Assembly: GCF_014646195.1 (NCBI RefSeq)
Contig: NZ_BMMZ01000013.1
Location: 62,001 to 126,000, forward strand
DNA: 64,000 nucleotides
Origin: Microlunatus endophyticus
GTDB lineage: Bacteria > Actinomycetota > Actinomycetes > Propionibacteriales > Propionibacteriaceae
Reading direction: 5' to 3'
The notes beneath the pieces are model-generated. The model was not told where the DNA came from, did no database searches, and worked only from the letters and a program-made list of their open reading frames with translations. Of the stretch, positions 41,287 through 50,482 are shown piece by piece. How positions within the stretch are numbered: position 1 is the first letter of the stretch; each line of letters starts with the position of its first letter. Position numbers and translations under genes: made by a program.

Positions 41287-42521
41287 CCCGGACACTGCCG
41301 GAGCGCGGCCGGACGCTGCTCTACCGCTCCCGGCTGCTCGGCCCGGCCTTCGTCGCGGCCGTCGCCTATGTCGATCCAGGCAACGTCGCGACGAACACCA
41401 GCGCCGGCGCCGGTTACGGCTATCTGCTGGTTTGGGTGCTGGTCGGCGCGACCCTGATCGCCGGGTTGGTGCAGTACCTGTCCGCCAAGGTCGGGCTGGT
41501 CACCGGCCGCTCGTTGCCGGAGTTGGTCGGTTCCCGGACCCGGCACGGGAGCCGGATCGCGTACTGGATCCAGGCCGAGTTGGTCGCGGTCGCCACCGAT
41601 CTGGCCGAGATCATCGGCGGTTCAGTCGCCCTGCAACTGCTGTTCCGGTTGCCGTTGATCATCGGAGCCTTGATCACGACCGCGGTCTCGACGTCGTTGT
41701 TGATCATCCAGAACCGGACCGGGCAGCGGGACTTCGAACGGGTGATCTCCGGCTTGCTCGCCGTTGTGACATTGGGATTCCTGGCCGGGCTGTTCGTCAG
41801 GCCGCCGGATGCCGGCCGGACGTTGGCAGGCCTGGTGCCGCGACTCCGCGGCACCGAGAGTGCCCGACTGGCGGTCGGCATGCTCGGCGCCACGGTGATG
41901 CCGCACGTGGTCTACCTGCACTCGGCACTGGTCAGGGACCGGCACGGACCAGTGCGTGCTGATCGTCTGCCCGGCCTGATGCGGGCGACCCGGATCGATG
42001 TCGGGCTCGCCATGGGCGTCGCCGGAGCGGTGAATCTCGGCATGTTGCTCTTGTCCGCGAGTTCGCTGTTCGGCCGGGATGTGCGTGGGCTGAATGGTGC
42101 CTACCAGGCCCTGGAATCCCAGCTCGGCACGGTGATCGCCGTGCTGTTCGCCGTTGCGCTGTTGGCATCCGGGCTGGCATCGACCTCGGTCGGCGGCTAC
42201 GCCGGCTCGGTGATCATGGCCGGGCTGCTCCGCCGCCGGATCCCGATCCTGGTCCGGCGGCTGCTGACGGCGATCCCTTCCCTGATCGTGTTGGCGCTGG
42301 GCTGGGATCCGACCGAGCTGTTGATCTGGTCGCAGGTGATCTTGTCGTTCGGGATCCCGTTCGCGCTCGTCCCGCTGGTCCGGATCGCCCAGGACCGTAC
42401 GCTGCTAGGCGCCGCTCCGACCCGGCCATTCACGATCATGGTCGCCTGGGTCATCGTCGGTCTGGTGATAGCACTCAACCTCCTGCTGCTTGTACTGACC
42501 GCAACCGACGCTCTCAAATGA
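41283..42521 (+). CDS. mntH: Nramp-family divalent metal (Mn2+/Fe2+) transporter
   Basis: 412 residues with 11 predicted membrane helices. The metal-binding helix 1 motif DPGN is at residues 31-34 and the helix 6 motif MPHVVYLHS near residue 201, both conserved in Nramp importers. It takes up manganese or ferrous iron with protons. The ATG overlaps the GMC gene stop (ATGA), so the two are co-translated, an unusual pairing that could link metal supply to the Fe-S flavoprotein. Confidence 0.93.
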   Translation: MTRTLPERGRTLLYRSRLLGPAFVAAVAYVDPGNVATNTSAGAGYGYLLVWVLVGATLIAGLVQYLSAKVGLVTGRSLPELVGSRTRHGSRIAYWIQAELVAVATDLAEIIGGSVALQLLFRLPLIIGALITTAVSTSLLIIQNRTGQRDFERVISGLLAVVTLGFLAGLFVRPPDAGRTLAGLVPRLRGTESARLAVGMLGATVMPHVVYLHSALVRDRHGPVRADRLPGLMRATRIDVGLAMGVAGAVNLGMLLLSASSLFGRDVRGLNGAYQALESQLGTVIAVLFAVALLASGLASTSVGGYAGSVIMAGLLRRRIPILVRRLLTAIPSLIVLALGWDPTELLIWSQVILSFGIPFALVPLVRIAQDRTLLGAAPTRPFTIMVAWVIVGLVIALNLLLLVLTATDALK

Positions 42522-43455
42522 GCGCTGCGCAGACCCAGCCGCCGATGTCGCGCCGGCCCGCGAGCTCGGCCGCCCGGCGGGCGCCGAGATTGTCGTAGTG
42601 GATGGTTCCGATGATCACATCATGTCCGGATGGGCCCCGCGTCACGAGCGCCTCGGCAAGGAGCGTGGTCAGGCAGCGGCCCAGACCGCGTCCCCTGGCT
42701 GCCTCGGTGAGAATCAGCTCCGCGACCTTGTAGCCATCCAATCCCAGCTTGTGTCCGCGCTCGGCGCCGACATAGCCACTCCATCGTCCATCCAACAGCA
42801 CGTCGTAGAGAGTTCCGACCCGGCGCAACTCGTCGAGATCCTCGGCAGACTCGATCGCTGCCTGACCAGGATGCTCCGGGTGGGCATGATCAACCGCGGC
42901 ATAGGCGGCGCAGGCGTCGTCGTAATGGTCAAGATCCTGGGTGACCCGGAGTCCGAGGGCGGCAGGCACGTCGGCGTCGACGAGATCACGGATCGGCGCA
43001 GCGAGGAATCTCTTGTCCTGCCGGGTCTGCGGGTAGTGGCCAGCCGGATGCCGGCTCCACCAGCGCACGTAATGCGGTCGGATCGAACCGAACCGCTGAA
43101 CGGCCGCGTGCCGCAGAAGCTCGACGTCTGAGTCGCCGGTGATCTCGCGGCTGAGTGCGGAGGCATCGACGAAGGACCGGCCGGGATCGCCGCCCTTCCA
43201 TCGCGCACTCAACATCGCTGACAGATCGTCACCGAGCGGTTCCCAGGTGTTGAGGAAGTACTCGGTCGGCAGCTCGGGTCCGAACCGTTCACGGCGCATC
43301 GCCGCGAACTCGAGATCGGTCGCCATCCGCACATCGAGCTCGTGTTCGCGTGCGAGCAACCGGAGTCGCAGGTTACGCGGGGTCCATCTCGCCGTCGCTG
43401 GATGTTGCTGGGCCAGCGAATACTCAGCGAGCTGCTGTGCACTGGGAATGTTCAT
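42514..43455 (-). CDS. GNAT-family acetyltransferase with long N-terminal region
   Basis: About 313 residues from ATG 43455; GTG 43473 and ATG 43530 are alternative starts and none has an ideal ribosome-binding site. The C-terminal 120 residues hold the GNAT motifs LILTEAARGRGLGRCLTTLL and GTIHYDNLGARRAAELAGR. The N-terminal 180 residues (WTPRNLRLRLLAREHELDVRMATDLEF, HYVRWWSRHPAGHYPQTRQDKRF) form a separate helical region without a recognised family. The stop overlaps mntH by 8 bases. Confidence 0.7.
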   Translation of the reverse strand: MNIPSAQQLAEYSLAQQHPATARWTPRNLRLRLLAREHELDVRMATDLEFAAMRRERFGPELPTEYFLNTWEPLGDDLSAMLSARWKGGDPGRSFVDASALSREITGDSDVELLRHAAVQRFGSIRPHYVRWWSRHPAGHYPQTRQDKRFLAAPIRDLVDADVPAALGLRVTQDLDHYDDACAAYAAVDHAHPEHPGQAAIESAEDLDELRRVGTLYDVLLDGRWSGYVGAERGHKLGLDGYKVAELILTEAARGRGLGRCLTTLLAEALVTRGPSGHDVIIGTIHYDNLGARRAAELAGRRDIGGWVCAALI

Positions 43456-43528
43456 TGCAGCAGAGGTTTCCACAGGCTCCTCATCACGTCGAGAAGGAAT
43501 GTCAGAGCCTCCGTCTAGCGTGGTTGTC

Positions 43529-45121
43529 ATGGACGAACCGGTGCTCGGTGGCTTGGGACGGCAGGAGACACTTGCCGCCCTGGAGCAGTCCGTGCTCCGG
43601 GAGATTCGCGAGGGCTGCACCCAGATCGAGCTGACGGTGCACTGGGCGGTCCAGAATCCCGGCGAAGCGGTGCAATCAGGTGTCGTCCCGGGTCTGGAAA
43701 GGCGGATCCGGTTGGGCGGAGCCGGGACACCCGAGGTGGCCGAGTTCGCTCCGGTTGAGCTCGGTGCGGTGCTGGGACTGGCGGACTGGCAGGCGCGGGA
43801 CCTGGTCGCCGACAGCCTCGACCTGCGCTATCGGTTACCGCGGCTGTGGGAGTTGGTTCTCGAGGGCCGGGTGCATGCGTGGCGCGCACGCAGGATCGCG
43901 AGCCGCACCCGGGAATTGTCGGTGGATGCTGCGGCACAGGTGGACGCCGATGTGTGGGAGTCGGTGGAATCGATGCCCTGGCAGAGGTTCTCCGATTACC
44001 TGGAGTCGAGGATTCTGCTCGCAGACCCGGGGCGCGCGATCCGGTTGGCTGAGAAGGCCAAGCGTGATCGCTACGTCGAGGTGTCTCGTCGCCCGCGGCA
44101 TGGCACGAAGACGATCCGGATGCGCGTCGACGCTGCGGATGCGAATCTGTTCGAGGATTCCATCGCGCGCACATCAGCCATCCTGGAGGCGGCGGACCGG
44201 GCTGGAGAGTCCATCCCCGGCGTTGGCGACCGGGAGTCGGAATCGACGCAGGAGTTCCGGGCACAGTCGGTGGGAGTACTGGCCCAGCCGTTGCTGGCGG
44301 CGCAGGTGTTGGCCGGCAGTGGTGAGATCGGAGAGCCACTTCAGGAGCTGGTCGAGTTGGACGAGGAGACTCGCCGACCGGTGGTGACGCCGCGTCCGGA
44401 TGATCCTCTGGGCGGTCCGGTGCCTCGCTCGGTTTCGGAGTGGTTGCTGAAGGCCGACCTGTCCAAGCTGCTGCCGCGGGCCATCCTGCACGTGCATATC
44501 GCCGAGGAGACGCTGCGGTCGGGGCTGGGGATCTGCCGGGTCGAGGATGTCGGCCCGATGATCGCCGAGCAGGTCCGCCGCTGGTTGGGCTCGGGGGTCC
44601 AACTGCGGGTGCAGCCGATCATCGACGCCAACGATCTGACGCCGACCGATACCTACGAGGTGCCGGCCAGGATGCGGGAGTCGATCTTCGCACGGTCGCC
44701 GGCGAGCTGCTTTCCGTGGTCGACGACCGTCTCCCGTCGAACCGATCTTGATCACACGGTGCCGTACCGGTCGGCAGGTCCGCCGGGCCAGACCTGGGTA
44801 GGAAACCTTGGGCCGTTGGGCCGGCACGAGCATCGGGTGCGGACCCACGGTGGCTGGCAGGTCTGCCAGCCGGCTCCAGGCACGTATCTGTGGCGATCGC
44901 CGTACGGGTATGTCTACGTCGTTAACCAGACCGGCACGCATGCCCTGGGCTGCAACGAATTCACCCGGACGATCTGGTCGGCGACATCATCGGCCCGGTC
45001 ATCGGGACCGCCACAGCGGTCTGAACCGAGTCCGGCCGAGCTGCGACTCCGCGCGTTCATCCATGATCTTGATATCGGGATCGGAGCCGACACCCGGAGT
45101 TGGCGTCACGCCCCTGGCTGA
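43529..45121 (+). CDS. DUF222 / HNH endonuclease-domain protein (13E12 type)
   Basis: 530 residues. The N-terminal two-thirds is DUF222 (LADWQARDLVADSLDLRYRLP, GRVHAWRARRIA). The C-terminal HNH-like part reads TDLDHTVPY, then GNLGPLGRHEHRVRTHGGW. The zinc-binding cysteines of many HNH domains are replaced, as in a known Cys-less subgroup of this family. Such genes are numerous in actinomycete genomes and may be mobile or nuclease-like; activity is unproven. TAGCGT lies 7 bases before the ATG, with no ribosome-binding site. The 3' end overlaps maf by 16 bases. Confidence 0.8.
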   Translation: MDEPVLGGLGRQETLAALEQSVLREIREGCTQIELTVHWAVQNPGEAVQSGVVPGLERRIRLGGAGTPEVAEFAPVELGAVLGLADWQARDLVADSLDLRYRLPRLWELVLEGRVHAWRARRIASRTRELSVDAAAQVDADVWESVESMPWQRFSDYLESRILLADPGRAIRLAEKAKRDRYVEVSRRPRHGTKTIRMRVDAADANLFEDSIARTSAILEAADRAGESIPGVGDRESESTQEFRAQSVGVLAQPLLAAQVLAGSGEIGEPLQELVELDEETRRPVVTPRPDDPLGGPVPRSVSEWLLKADLSKLLPRAILHVHIAEETLRSGLGICRVEDVGPMIAEQVRRWLGSGVQLRVQPIIDANDLTPTDTYEVPARMRESIFARSPASCFPWSTTVSRRTDLDHTVPYRSAGPPGQTWVGNLGPLGRHEHRVRTHGGWQVCQPAPGTYLWRSPYGYVYVVNQTGTHALGCNEFTRTIWSATSSARSSGPPQRSEPSPAELRLRAFIHDLDIGIGADTRSWRHAPG

Positions 45122-45732
45122 CCGGGACCTGTCCACAACTCCTGCCAGGTGTGGCCGGCGTCGATGATCATCTCGCGCAACAGCGGCAGGCTGATGCCGA
45201 CCACGTTGTGCGGATCGCCCTCGATACCGGTCACGAACGCGCCGCCGAGACCGTCCAGGGTGAAGCTGCCGGCGACCACCAGCGGCTCACCGGTGGCCAC
45301 GTACGCATCGATCTCGGCGTCGCTCAGGTCGGCGAAATGCACCACGGTCGTCGCTCCGCGGCCCTCGGCATGCACGATCGCGTCGTTATCGATCACGATC
45401 AACTGATGGCCGGTGTGCAGCACGCCCGAACGGCCGCGCATCATCCGCCAGCGTTCGACGGCGACGTCGGCTGTCCAGGGTTTCCCGTACGCGACCCCGT
45501 CGAGTTCCAGCACCGAGTCGCAGCCGACGACGATCACCGGCCCGGGGGTGTCCAGGAGTTGATCAACCACGGCCTCGGCCTTGAGCCGGGCCAGCGTCTG
45601 CGCGAGCCCAGCCGGATCGGCCGCGGTCACGCCGGACTCGTCGACGCCGGAGACGATCACCTCCGGCTGGATCCCCGCGGACCGCAGGGTCGCCAGCCGG
45701 GCAGGGGACTGGGATGCCAGCACGAACCGCAT
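45106..45732 (-). CDS. maf: Maf-type nucleoside triphosphate pyrophosphatase
   Basis: 208 residues. FVLASQSPARLATLRSAG at the start, KAEAVVDQL, VGCDSVLELDGVAYGKP and GAFVTGIEGDPHNVVGISLPL near the end are the Maf signature blocks. The family hydrolyses non-canonical or m7G/dTTP/UTP nucleotides and is linked to septum control. ATG 45732 gives the canonical N-terminus. It begins 13 bp after the DUF885 stop, so the two form an operon. Counterpart of M. tuberculosis Rv3282, lying near accE5/accD5 as there. Confidence 0.92.
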   Translation of the reverse strand: MRFVLASQSPARLATLRSAGIQPEVIVSGVDESGVTAADPAGLAQTLARLKAEAVVDQLLDTPGPVIVVGCDSVLELDGVAYGKPWTADVAVERWRMMRGRSGVLHTGHQLIVIDNDAIVHAEGRGATTVVHFADLSDAEIDAYVATGEPLVVAGSFTLDGLGGAFVTGIEGDPHNVVGISLPLLREMIIDAGHTWQELWTGPGQPGA

Positions 45733-45745
45733 CAGATCCGCGCCA

Positions 45746-47425
45746 TCAGATCCGGGAAAGGGCCGACCGCAGTGGGTCGAGTCCCATCGGACCGAGGTTG
45801 AGTGCATCGGCATGGAACTTGCGCAGGTCGAAGTCCGCGCCGGACCGCCGGCGGGCCTCGTCACGGGCCTGCAGCCAGATCCGTTCGCCGACCTTGTACG
45901 AGGGTGCCTGACCCGGCCAGCCCAGGTAGCGATCCAGTTCGAAGCGCAGCGTCGGCTCGTCGGTGGCCAGATTCTGCAGGAGGAATTCGAGCCCGGCCTG
46001 TGGCGTCCACCGCTCAGCCGGCCGGAAGCCCCACGGATTCAGGTCCGGGATCTTCAACTGCAGGTGCATGCCGATGTCGATGATCACCCGGATCGCCCGG
46101 AACGCCTGCGCGTCCAGCATGCCCATCCGGTTGCCCGGATCGCTGAGATAGCCAAGATCATCCATTAGTCGCTCGGCGTAGAGCGCCCAACCCTCACCAT
46201 GACCGGAAACCCAGCACAGCAGGCGTTGCCAGCGATTCAGCTGGTCCTTGGCGTATGCGTTCTGCGCCACCTGCAGGTGATGTCCCGGCACACCCTCGTG
46301 GTAGACGGTGGTGACTTCCTTCCAGGTGGAGAAGTCGTCGATGCCCTCCGGCACCGCCCACCACATCCGCCCCGGTCGGGAGAAGTCCTCGGTCGGACCG
46401 GTGTAATAGATCCCGCCGTCATGGGTGGGGGCCAGGCAGCATTCGATCCTGCGGATCGGCTCCGGGATGTCGAAATGGGTGTCGGCAAGATCAGCAAGCG
46501 CCTGATCGGCGAGACCCTGCATCCAATCCCGGAAGGCCTCGGCACCGTTGATCTTGCGGCTCGGGTCGGCATCCAGGGCCTCGTAAGCGGCCTTGATATC
46601 GCTGTGTCCGTACAGATCCCGGGCGATCTGCTTCTGCTGGTCCTGCAGCCGTTCGAGCTCGGCCCAACCCCATTCGTACGTCTCGTGCAGATCGACGGTC
46701 GCGCCGAGGAAGTAGCGGCTGTTGAGCGCATAGCGCTCCTCGCCGACGGCGTCCAGGGTCGGTGCCTTCGGGGCGAGATCGGTCTCCAGCCAGCGGGCGA
46801 AATCGGTGAACGCCCGCCGTGCGGTTCCGGCTGCCTCCTGCAGCTCACCGGCCAGTGTGTCGCCGTATTCGGCGGGCATCGACGACACCAGCTCGTCGAA
46901 GAAGTCGTGCGAGCCGGTCTCGCCGGTCCAGCTGCGGATCTGCTCCGCGGCGCCGTTGATCTGCCGCAGCGCGGAGACGTTGCCTTGCGCGGCCTCCGCG
47001 GACAGCGTCTGTCGGGTCTGCGCCAACGGCGTACCGGCCGTACGCAGCCGGGCGGCGATGTTGCGCCATGCCTCCGGGCTGTCGGTCGGCATCAGGTCGA
47101 AGGTCTCGCGGACCTCGTGGGCGGCATCGGCGATCACGCTGACCCGGCTGGTGGTGATGTGCGCCTCGTACATCTCGGTCTGCAGGCCCAGCCGTTCGAT
47201 CATCGCTTCCTTGGCGGTGTTCTCGCGCTCGTCGGACGGTGTCGCGGCATGGAGCGCCGCCAAAGCCCGCCGGTCCCGATCGGCGACTGCGGCGAAACCG
47301 TCCGGGGAGAAGTCGTCCCACTGATCGTCGTAACCGGGAATTCCCAGCGCGGTGGCCAGCGTCGGATGCTGGGCGATGCTGTCCGCGACATAGGTCTCGG
47401 CAATGTCGTCGATGGGTCGGCTCAT
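45746..47425 (-). CDS. DUF885 family protein, probable metallopeptidase-like
   Basis: 559 residues. The HEGVPGHHLQ motif near residue 370 is the DUF885 hallmark and resembles an HExxH zinc site. Other conserved parts are YYTGPTEDFSRPGRMWWAVPEG, SGHGEGWALYAE and PGQAPSYKVGE. Family members are thought to be zinc-dependent peptidases or carboxylate hydrolases, but the substrate is unknown. ATG 47425 has TAGGGT 7 bases upstream and no ribosome-binding site. maf follows. Confidence 0.85.
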   Translation of the reverse strand: MSRPIDDIAETYVADSIAQHPTLATALGIPGYDDQWDDFSPDGFAAVADRDRRALAALHAATPSDERENTAKEAMIERLGLQTEMYEAHITTSRVSVIADAAHEVRETFDLMPTDSPEAWRNIAARLRTAGTPLAQTRQTLSAEAAQGNVSALRQINGAAEQIRSWTGETGSHDFFDELVSSMPAEYGDTLAGELQEAAGTARRAFTDFARWLETDLAPKAPTLDAVGEERYALNSRYFLGATVDLHETYEWGWAELERLQDQQKQIARDLYGHSDIKAAYEALDADPSRKINGAEAFRDWMQGLADQALADLADTHFDIPEPIRRIECCLAPTHDGGIYYTGPTEDFSRPGRMWWAVPEGIDDFSTWKEVTTVYHEGVPGHHLQVAQNAYAKDQLNRWQRLLCWVSGHGEGWALYAERLMDDLGYLSDPGNRMGMLDAQAFRAIRVIIDIGMHLQLKIPDLNPWGFRPAERWTPQAGLEFLLQNLATDEPTLRFELDRYLGWPGQAPSYKVGERIWLQARDEARRRSGADFDLRKFHADALNLGPMGLDPLRSALSRI

Positions 47426-47435
47426 GAGGGGGACC

Positions 47436-48629
47436 CTACCGGGAGCGTTGCTCCTGATTCTGGGGCGGACGGACGGCCGGGGCGCTGAGCAACGAGACCA
47501 CGCAGACCACCGCGACCACCAGCAGCGAATGCCGGACGCCGACGTGGTTCCCGATGAAACCGAGCACCGGCGGTCCGACCAGGAAGGCGGCATAGCCGAT
47601 CGTCGAGACCGCCGGGACCCGGGCCGCGGCATGCACGGGGTCGTCGGCGCCTGCCGACATCCCGACCGGGAATCCGAGGGCAGCGCCCGCACCCCACAGA
47701 ACCGCCCCGACTGCTGCGAGATACGGATTCGGGGCGAACACGAAGATGAGCAGGCCGACGATCGCCGCCGTCAGGCAGCCCCGCAGCACGGGCACCCGGC
47801 CGAAGCGGTCCAGCAGCGCACTGCCGGCATACCGGAAGATCGTCATCGAGGCCACGAAGACCGCGAACATGATCGCGCCGCCGGAGCCGCCGACGTGGAA
47901 GCTGTCCACCGTTGCCTTGGCCACCCAGTCGTTGGCCGATCCCTCGGTCAATGCCGCGGCCAGCACCACCAGGCCGATCAGCAAGGTCCGCGGTTCGGTC
48001 CACGGCTTCCACCGGGAAGTCCTCGGTGCGTCGTGGTCGACGTGCGCCGGCAGGAAGGACCGGGTGGCGATCATGATCAGGATGGCGCCGAGAGCGACGA
48101 CCGCCATCAGGTGCAGCCACAAGGGAACGCCCAGGCGCGCGAGCAGCCCGCCCAGCAGAGCGCCGGCGAATGCGCCGCCACTGAACGCGGCATGAAATTT
48201 GGGCATGATCGTCTTCGTGCCCCGGCGTTCGACCTCGGCGCCCTCGATGTTCTGCGAGACGTCCCAGATGCCCATCCCGAAGCCATAGCCGAAGAGCGCG
48301 ATGCCGCAGGGGATCAGCCAGCCGAAGATCAGGCTGAAGGCCACCACGAGCATCGCCGTGCCGAGCAGTGCACCGGCCATCCGGATGGCTGCTGCGGTGC
48401 CGAACCGGCCCGCCAGACCGCCCGCCAGGGGAAGTCCGACGACCGATCCGAGACCGGTCATCAGCAGCAACAGTCCGAGGCCGCCGGGGGAGAGGTGGAA
48501 GATGCCTGCGACTGCGGGGAGGCGGGCCGACCAGCTGGCGAAAAGCAGCCCGTTGAAGCCGAACACCGAGAAGGTCGCGACCCGGGCCCGATCGACCGCA
48601 AGGGCCGCAGCTGCAGAAGTCGCGGTCAC
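47436..48629 (-). CDS. Major facilitator transporter
   Basis: 397 residues and 12 predicted helices. It begins RVATFSVFGFNGLLFASWSARLPAVAG, a pattern of the FucP/YbjJ-like MFS group, and includes GFGMGIWDVSQNIEGAEVER with ALLDRFGRVPVLRG in the second half. GTG 48629 is preceded by TAGACT at 6 bases, again a leaderless arrangement. The stop is 10 bp upstream of the DUF885 start. The substrate is unknown; YbjJ-like proteins are sugar or drug exporters. Confidence 0.82.
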   Translation of the reverse strand: MTATSAAAALAVDRARVATFSVFGFNGLLFASWSARLPAVAGIFHLSPGGLGLLLLMTGLGSVVGLPLAGGLAGRFGTAAAIRMAGALLGTAMLVVAFSLIFGWLIPCGIALFGYGFGMGIWDVSQNIEGAEVERRGTKTIMPKFHAAFSGGAFAGALLGGLLARLGVPLWLHLMAVVALGAILIMIATRSFLPAHVDHDAPRTSRWKPWTEPRTLLIGLVVLAAALTEGSANDWVAKATVDSFHVGGSGGAIMFAVFVASMTIFRYAGSALLDRFGRVPVLRGCLTAAIVGLLIFVFAPNPYLAAVGAVLWGAGAALGFPVGMSAGADDPVHAAARVPAVSTIGYAAFLVGPPVLGFIGNHVGVRHSLLVVAVVCVVSLLSAPAVRPPQNQEQRSR

Positions 48630-48670
48630 TGCTGAAGTCTAGGGACAGACCTCGGCAGTCATTGCATCGG

Positions 48671-48877
48671 TCACCAGCCCCGTACGGCCGCCTGCCATTT
48701 GCCCGGTCCCGGTTGGATCGGGGCGCCGACACTGCGCCAGTACGCCGCCCAGCTGGACTGCTGCGGCTCTGGTTGCGCCGGCTGGGAGCCGGATCGGGCG
48801 AGCAGCGCCGTGACCACGGCCGCGATCTCCTCGACGGTCGGACTGCCGCCCAGGAACGTGATCACGGGCTCGTTCAT
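48671..48877 (-). CDS. accE: Acyl-CoA carboxylase epsilon subunit
   Basis: 68 residues, easily missed because of its size. It begins MNEPVITFLGGSPTVEEIAAVVTAL-like (the first 15 residues matter most) and ends SSWAAYWRSVGAPIQPGPGKW, both typical of the actinobacterial AccE subunit that stabilises the alpha-beta carboxylase complex. The ATG overlaps the accD5 stop (ATGA, 48874-48877). The order accD5-accE is as in Streptomyces and M. tuberculosis (Rv3280-Rv3281). Confidence 0.88.
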   Translation of the reverse strand: MNEPVITFLGGSPTVEEIAAVVTALLARSGSQPAQPEPQQSSWAAYWRSVGAPIQPGPGKWQAAVRGW

Positions 48878-50442
48878 AGCGGAATGTTCCCATGCTTCTT
48901 GGGCGGCAGCTGCTCGCGCTTGGTCCGCAGCAGCCGCAGCGACTTGGTGATCTCGACCCGGGTCTGGTGCGGCGCGACCACGGCGTCGACGAACCCCCGC
49001 TCGGCGGCCAGATACGGGTTGGCCAGCTCCTCGTCGTACTCGGTGATCAACTCCGCACGCCGGGCGTCCGGATCCTCGGCCTCGGCCAGCTCCCGGCGAT
49101 ACAGGATGTTGACCGCGCCCTGGGCGCCCATCACGGCGATCTGGGCGGTCGGCCAGGCCAGGTTGATGTCGGCACCCAAGTGCTTGGAACCCATCACGTC
49201 GTACGCACCCCCGTACGCCTTCCGGGTGATCACGGTGACCAGCGGAACGGTCGCCTCCGCGTAGGCGAAGAGCAGCTTCGCGCCGCGGCGGATGATCCCG
49301 TTCCACTCCTGGTCGGTGCCGGGCAGGAAGCCTGGCACGTCGACGAACGTGACCACCGGGACGTTGAAGGCATCGCAGGTCCGGACGAAGCGGGCGGCCT
49401 TCTCGGAGGCGTTGATGTCCAGGCAGCCGGCGAGCACCGACGGCTGGTTGGCGACGATGCCGACCGAGCGACCCTCGACCCGGCCGTAACCGGTGATGAT
49501 GTTGGTCGCGAACAGTGGTTGGGTCTCCAGGAACTCCTCGTCGTCCAGCACACTTGTGATCACGTCGTGCATGTCGTACGGCTGGTTCGGAGAGTCCGGG
49601 ACCAGCGCATCCAGCTCGCGATCATGATCGTCGATCTCGAGATCGACGTCGGCCGGCAGCACCGGCGGCTCCTCGAGATTGTTCTGCGGCAGGTAGCCCA
49701 GCAGGTCCTTGACATAGCCGATCGCATCCTCCTCGTCGGCGCCGAGATAGTGCGCGTTGCCCGAGGTGGTGTTGTGGGTCCGGCCGCCGCCGAGATCCTC
49801 CATGGTGACGTCCTCGCCGGTGACGGTCTTGATCACATCCGGACCGGTGATGAACATCTGCGACGTCTTGTCGACCATGATCGTGAAATCGGTGATCGCC
49901 GGCGAATAGACCGCGCCACCCGCGGACGGTCCCATGATCAACGAGATCTGCGGGATCACACCGGAGGCGTGGGTGTTGCGGCGGAAGATCTCGCCGTACA
50001 GGCCCAGCGAGACGACACCTTCCTGGATCCGGGCACCGCCGGAATCGTTGATGCCGATCAGCGGGCAGCCGGTCTTGAGGGCGAAGTCCATCACCTTGAC
50101 GATCTTCTCCCCGTAGACCTGGCCCAGCGATCCACCGAAGACCGTGAAGTCCTGGGAGAAGACGCAGACCGGCCTTCCGTCGACGGTGCCGAAGCCGGTG
50201 ATCACTCCGTCGCCGTACGGCCGCCGCTTCTCCATCCCGAAGGAGGTCGACCGGTGGCGGGCGAATTCGTCGATCTCGGTGAACGAGCCCTCGTCCAGCA
50301 ACAACTCGATCCGCTCCCGGGCGGTCAGTTTTCCGCGGGCATGCTGCTTCTCGATCGCATCGGCCGACCCGGCATGGACGGCTTCGGTGAGGCGTTGCTC
50401 GAGGTCGGCCAGCTTGCCGGCTGTGGTGTGCAGGTCGGGCAT
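48874..50442 (-). CDS. accD5: Propionyl/acetyl-CoA carboxylase beta subunit
   Basis: 522 residues with N- and C-terminal carboxyltransferase halves. QEGVVSLGLYGEIF and IMGPSAGGAVYSPAITDF form the first oxyanion region; GGGRTHNTTSGNAH, FVDVPGFLPGTDQEWNGIIRRGAKLL and KAYGGAYDVMGSKHLGAD follow. It transfers CO2 from biotinylated AccA3 to propionyl- or acetyl-CoA. Of three in-frame starts I chose the ATG at 50442, because TAGGGT at 50450-50455 then falls 7 bases upstream, matching the leaderless pattern; ATG 50448 is the alternative. It is divergent from birA. Confidence 0.95.
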   Translation of the reverse strand: MPDLHTTAGKLADLEQRLTEAVHAGSADAIEKQHARGKLTARERIELLLDEGSFTEIDEFARHRSTSFGMEKRRPYGDGVITGFGTVDGRPVCVFSQDFTVFGGSLGQVYGEKIVKVMDFALKTGCPLIGINDSGGARIQEGVVSLGLYGEIFRRNTHASGVIPQISLIMGPSAGGAVYSPAITDFTIMVDKTSQMFITGPDVIKTVTGEDVTMEDLGGGRTHNTTSGNAHYLGADEEDAIGYVKDLLGYLPQNNLEEPPVLPADVDLEIDDHDRELDALVPDSPNQPYDMHDVITSVLDDEEFLETQPLFATNIITGYGRVEGRSVGIVANQPSVLAGCLDINASEKAARFVRTCDAFNVPVVTFVDVPGFLPGTDQEWNGIIRRGAKLLFAYAEATVPLVTVITRKAYGGAYDVMGSKHLGADINLAWPTAQIAVMGAQGAVNILYRRELAEAEDPDARRAELITEYDEELANPYLAAERGFVDAVVAPHQTRVEITKSLRLLRTKREQLPPKKHGNIPL

Positions 50443-50482
50443 GAGCATGACCCTAACGGGTGGGTCGGTAGTGTCCGACGAC
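50443..50482. promoter_or_regulatory. Compact divergent control region of accD5 and birA
   Basis: Only 40 bases separate the two start codons. TAGGGT (minus strand, 50450-50455) faces accD5 and TAGTGT (plus strand, 50469-50474) faces birA, so the two -10 elements are 13 bases apart and the -35 regions overlap. Transcription from the two would compete, linking carboxylase subunit and biotin ligase expression. Confidence 0.5.

Noticed and set aside
43529..45121. DUF222/HNH gene as a sign of an intein or group II intron
   Set aside because: It is a free-standing gene of a large actinomycete family; no split host gene, intron boundaries or reverse transcriptase is nearby.
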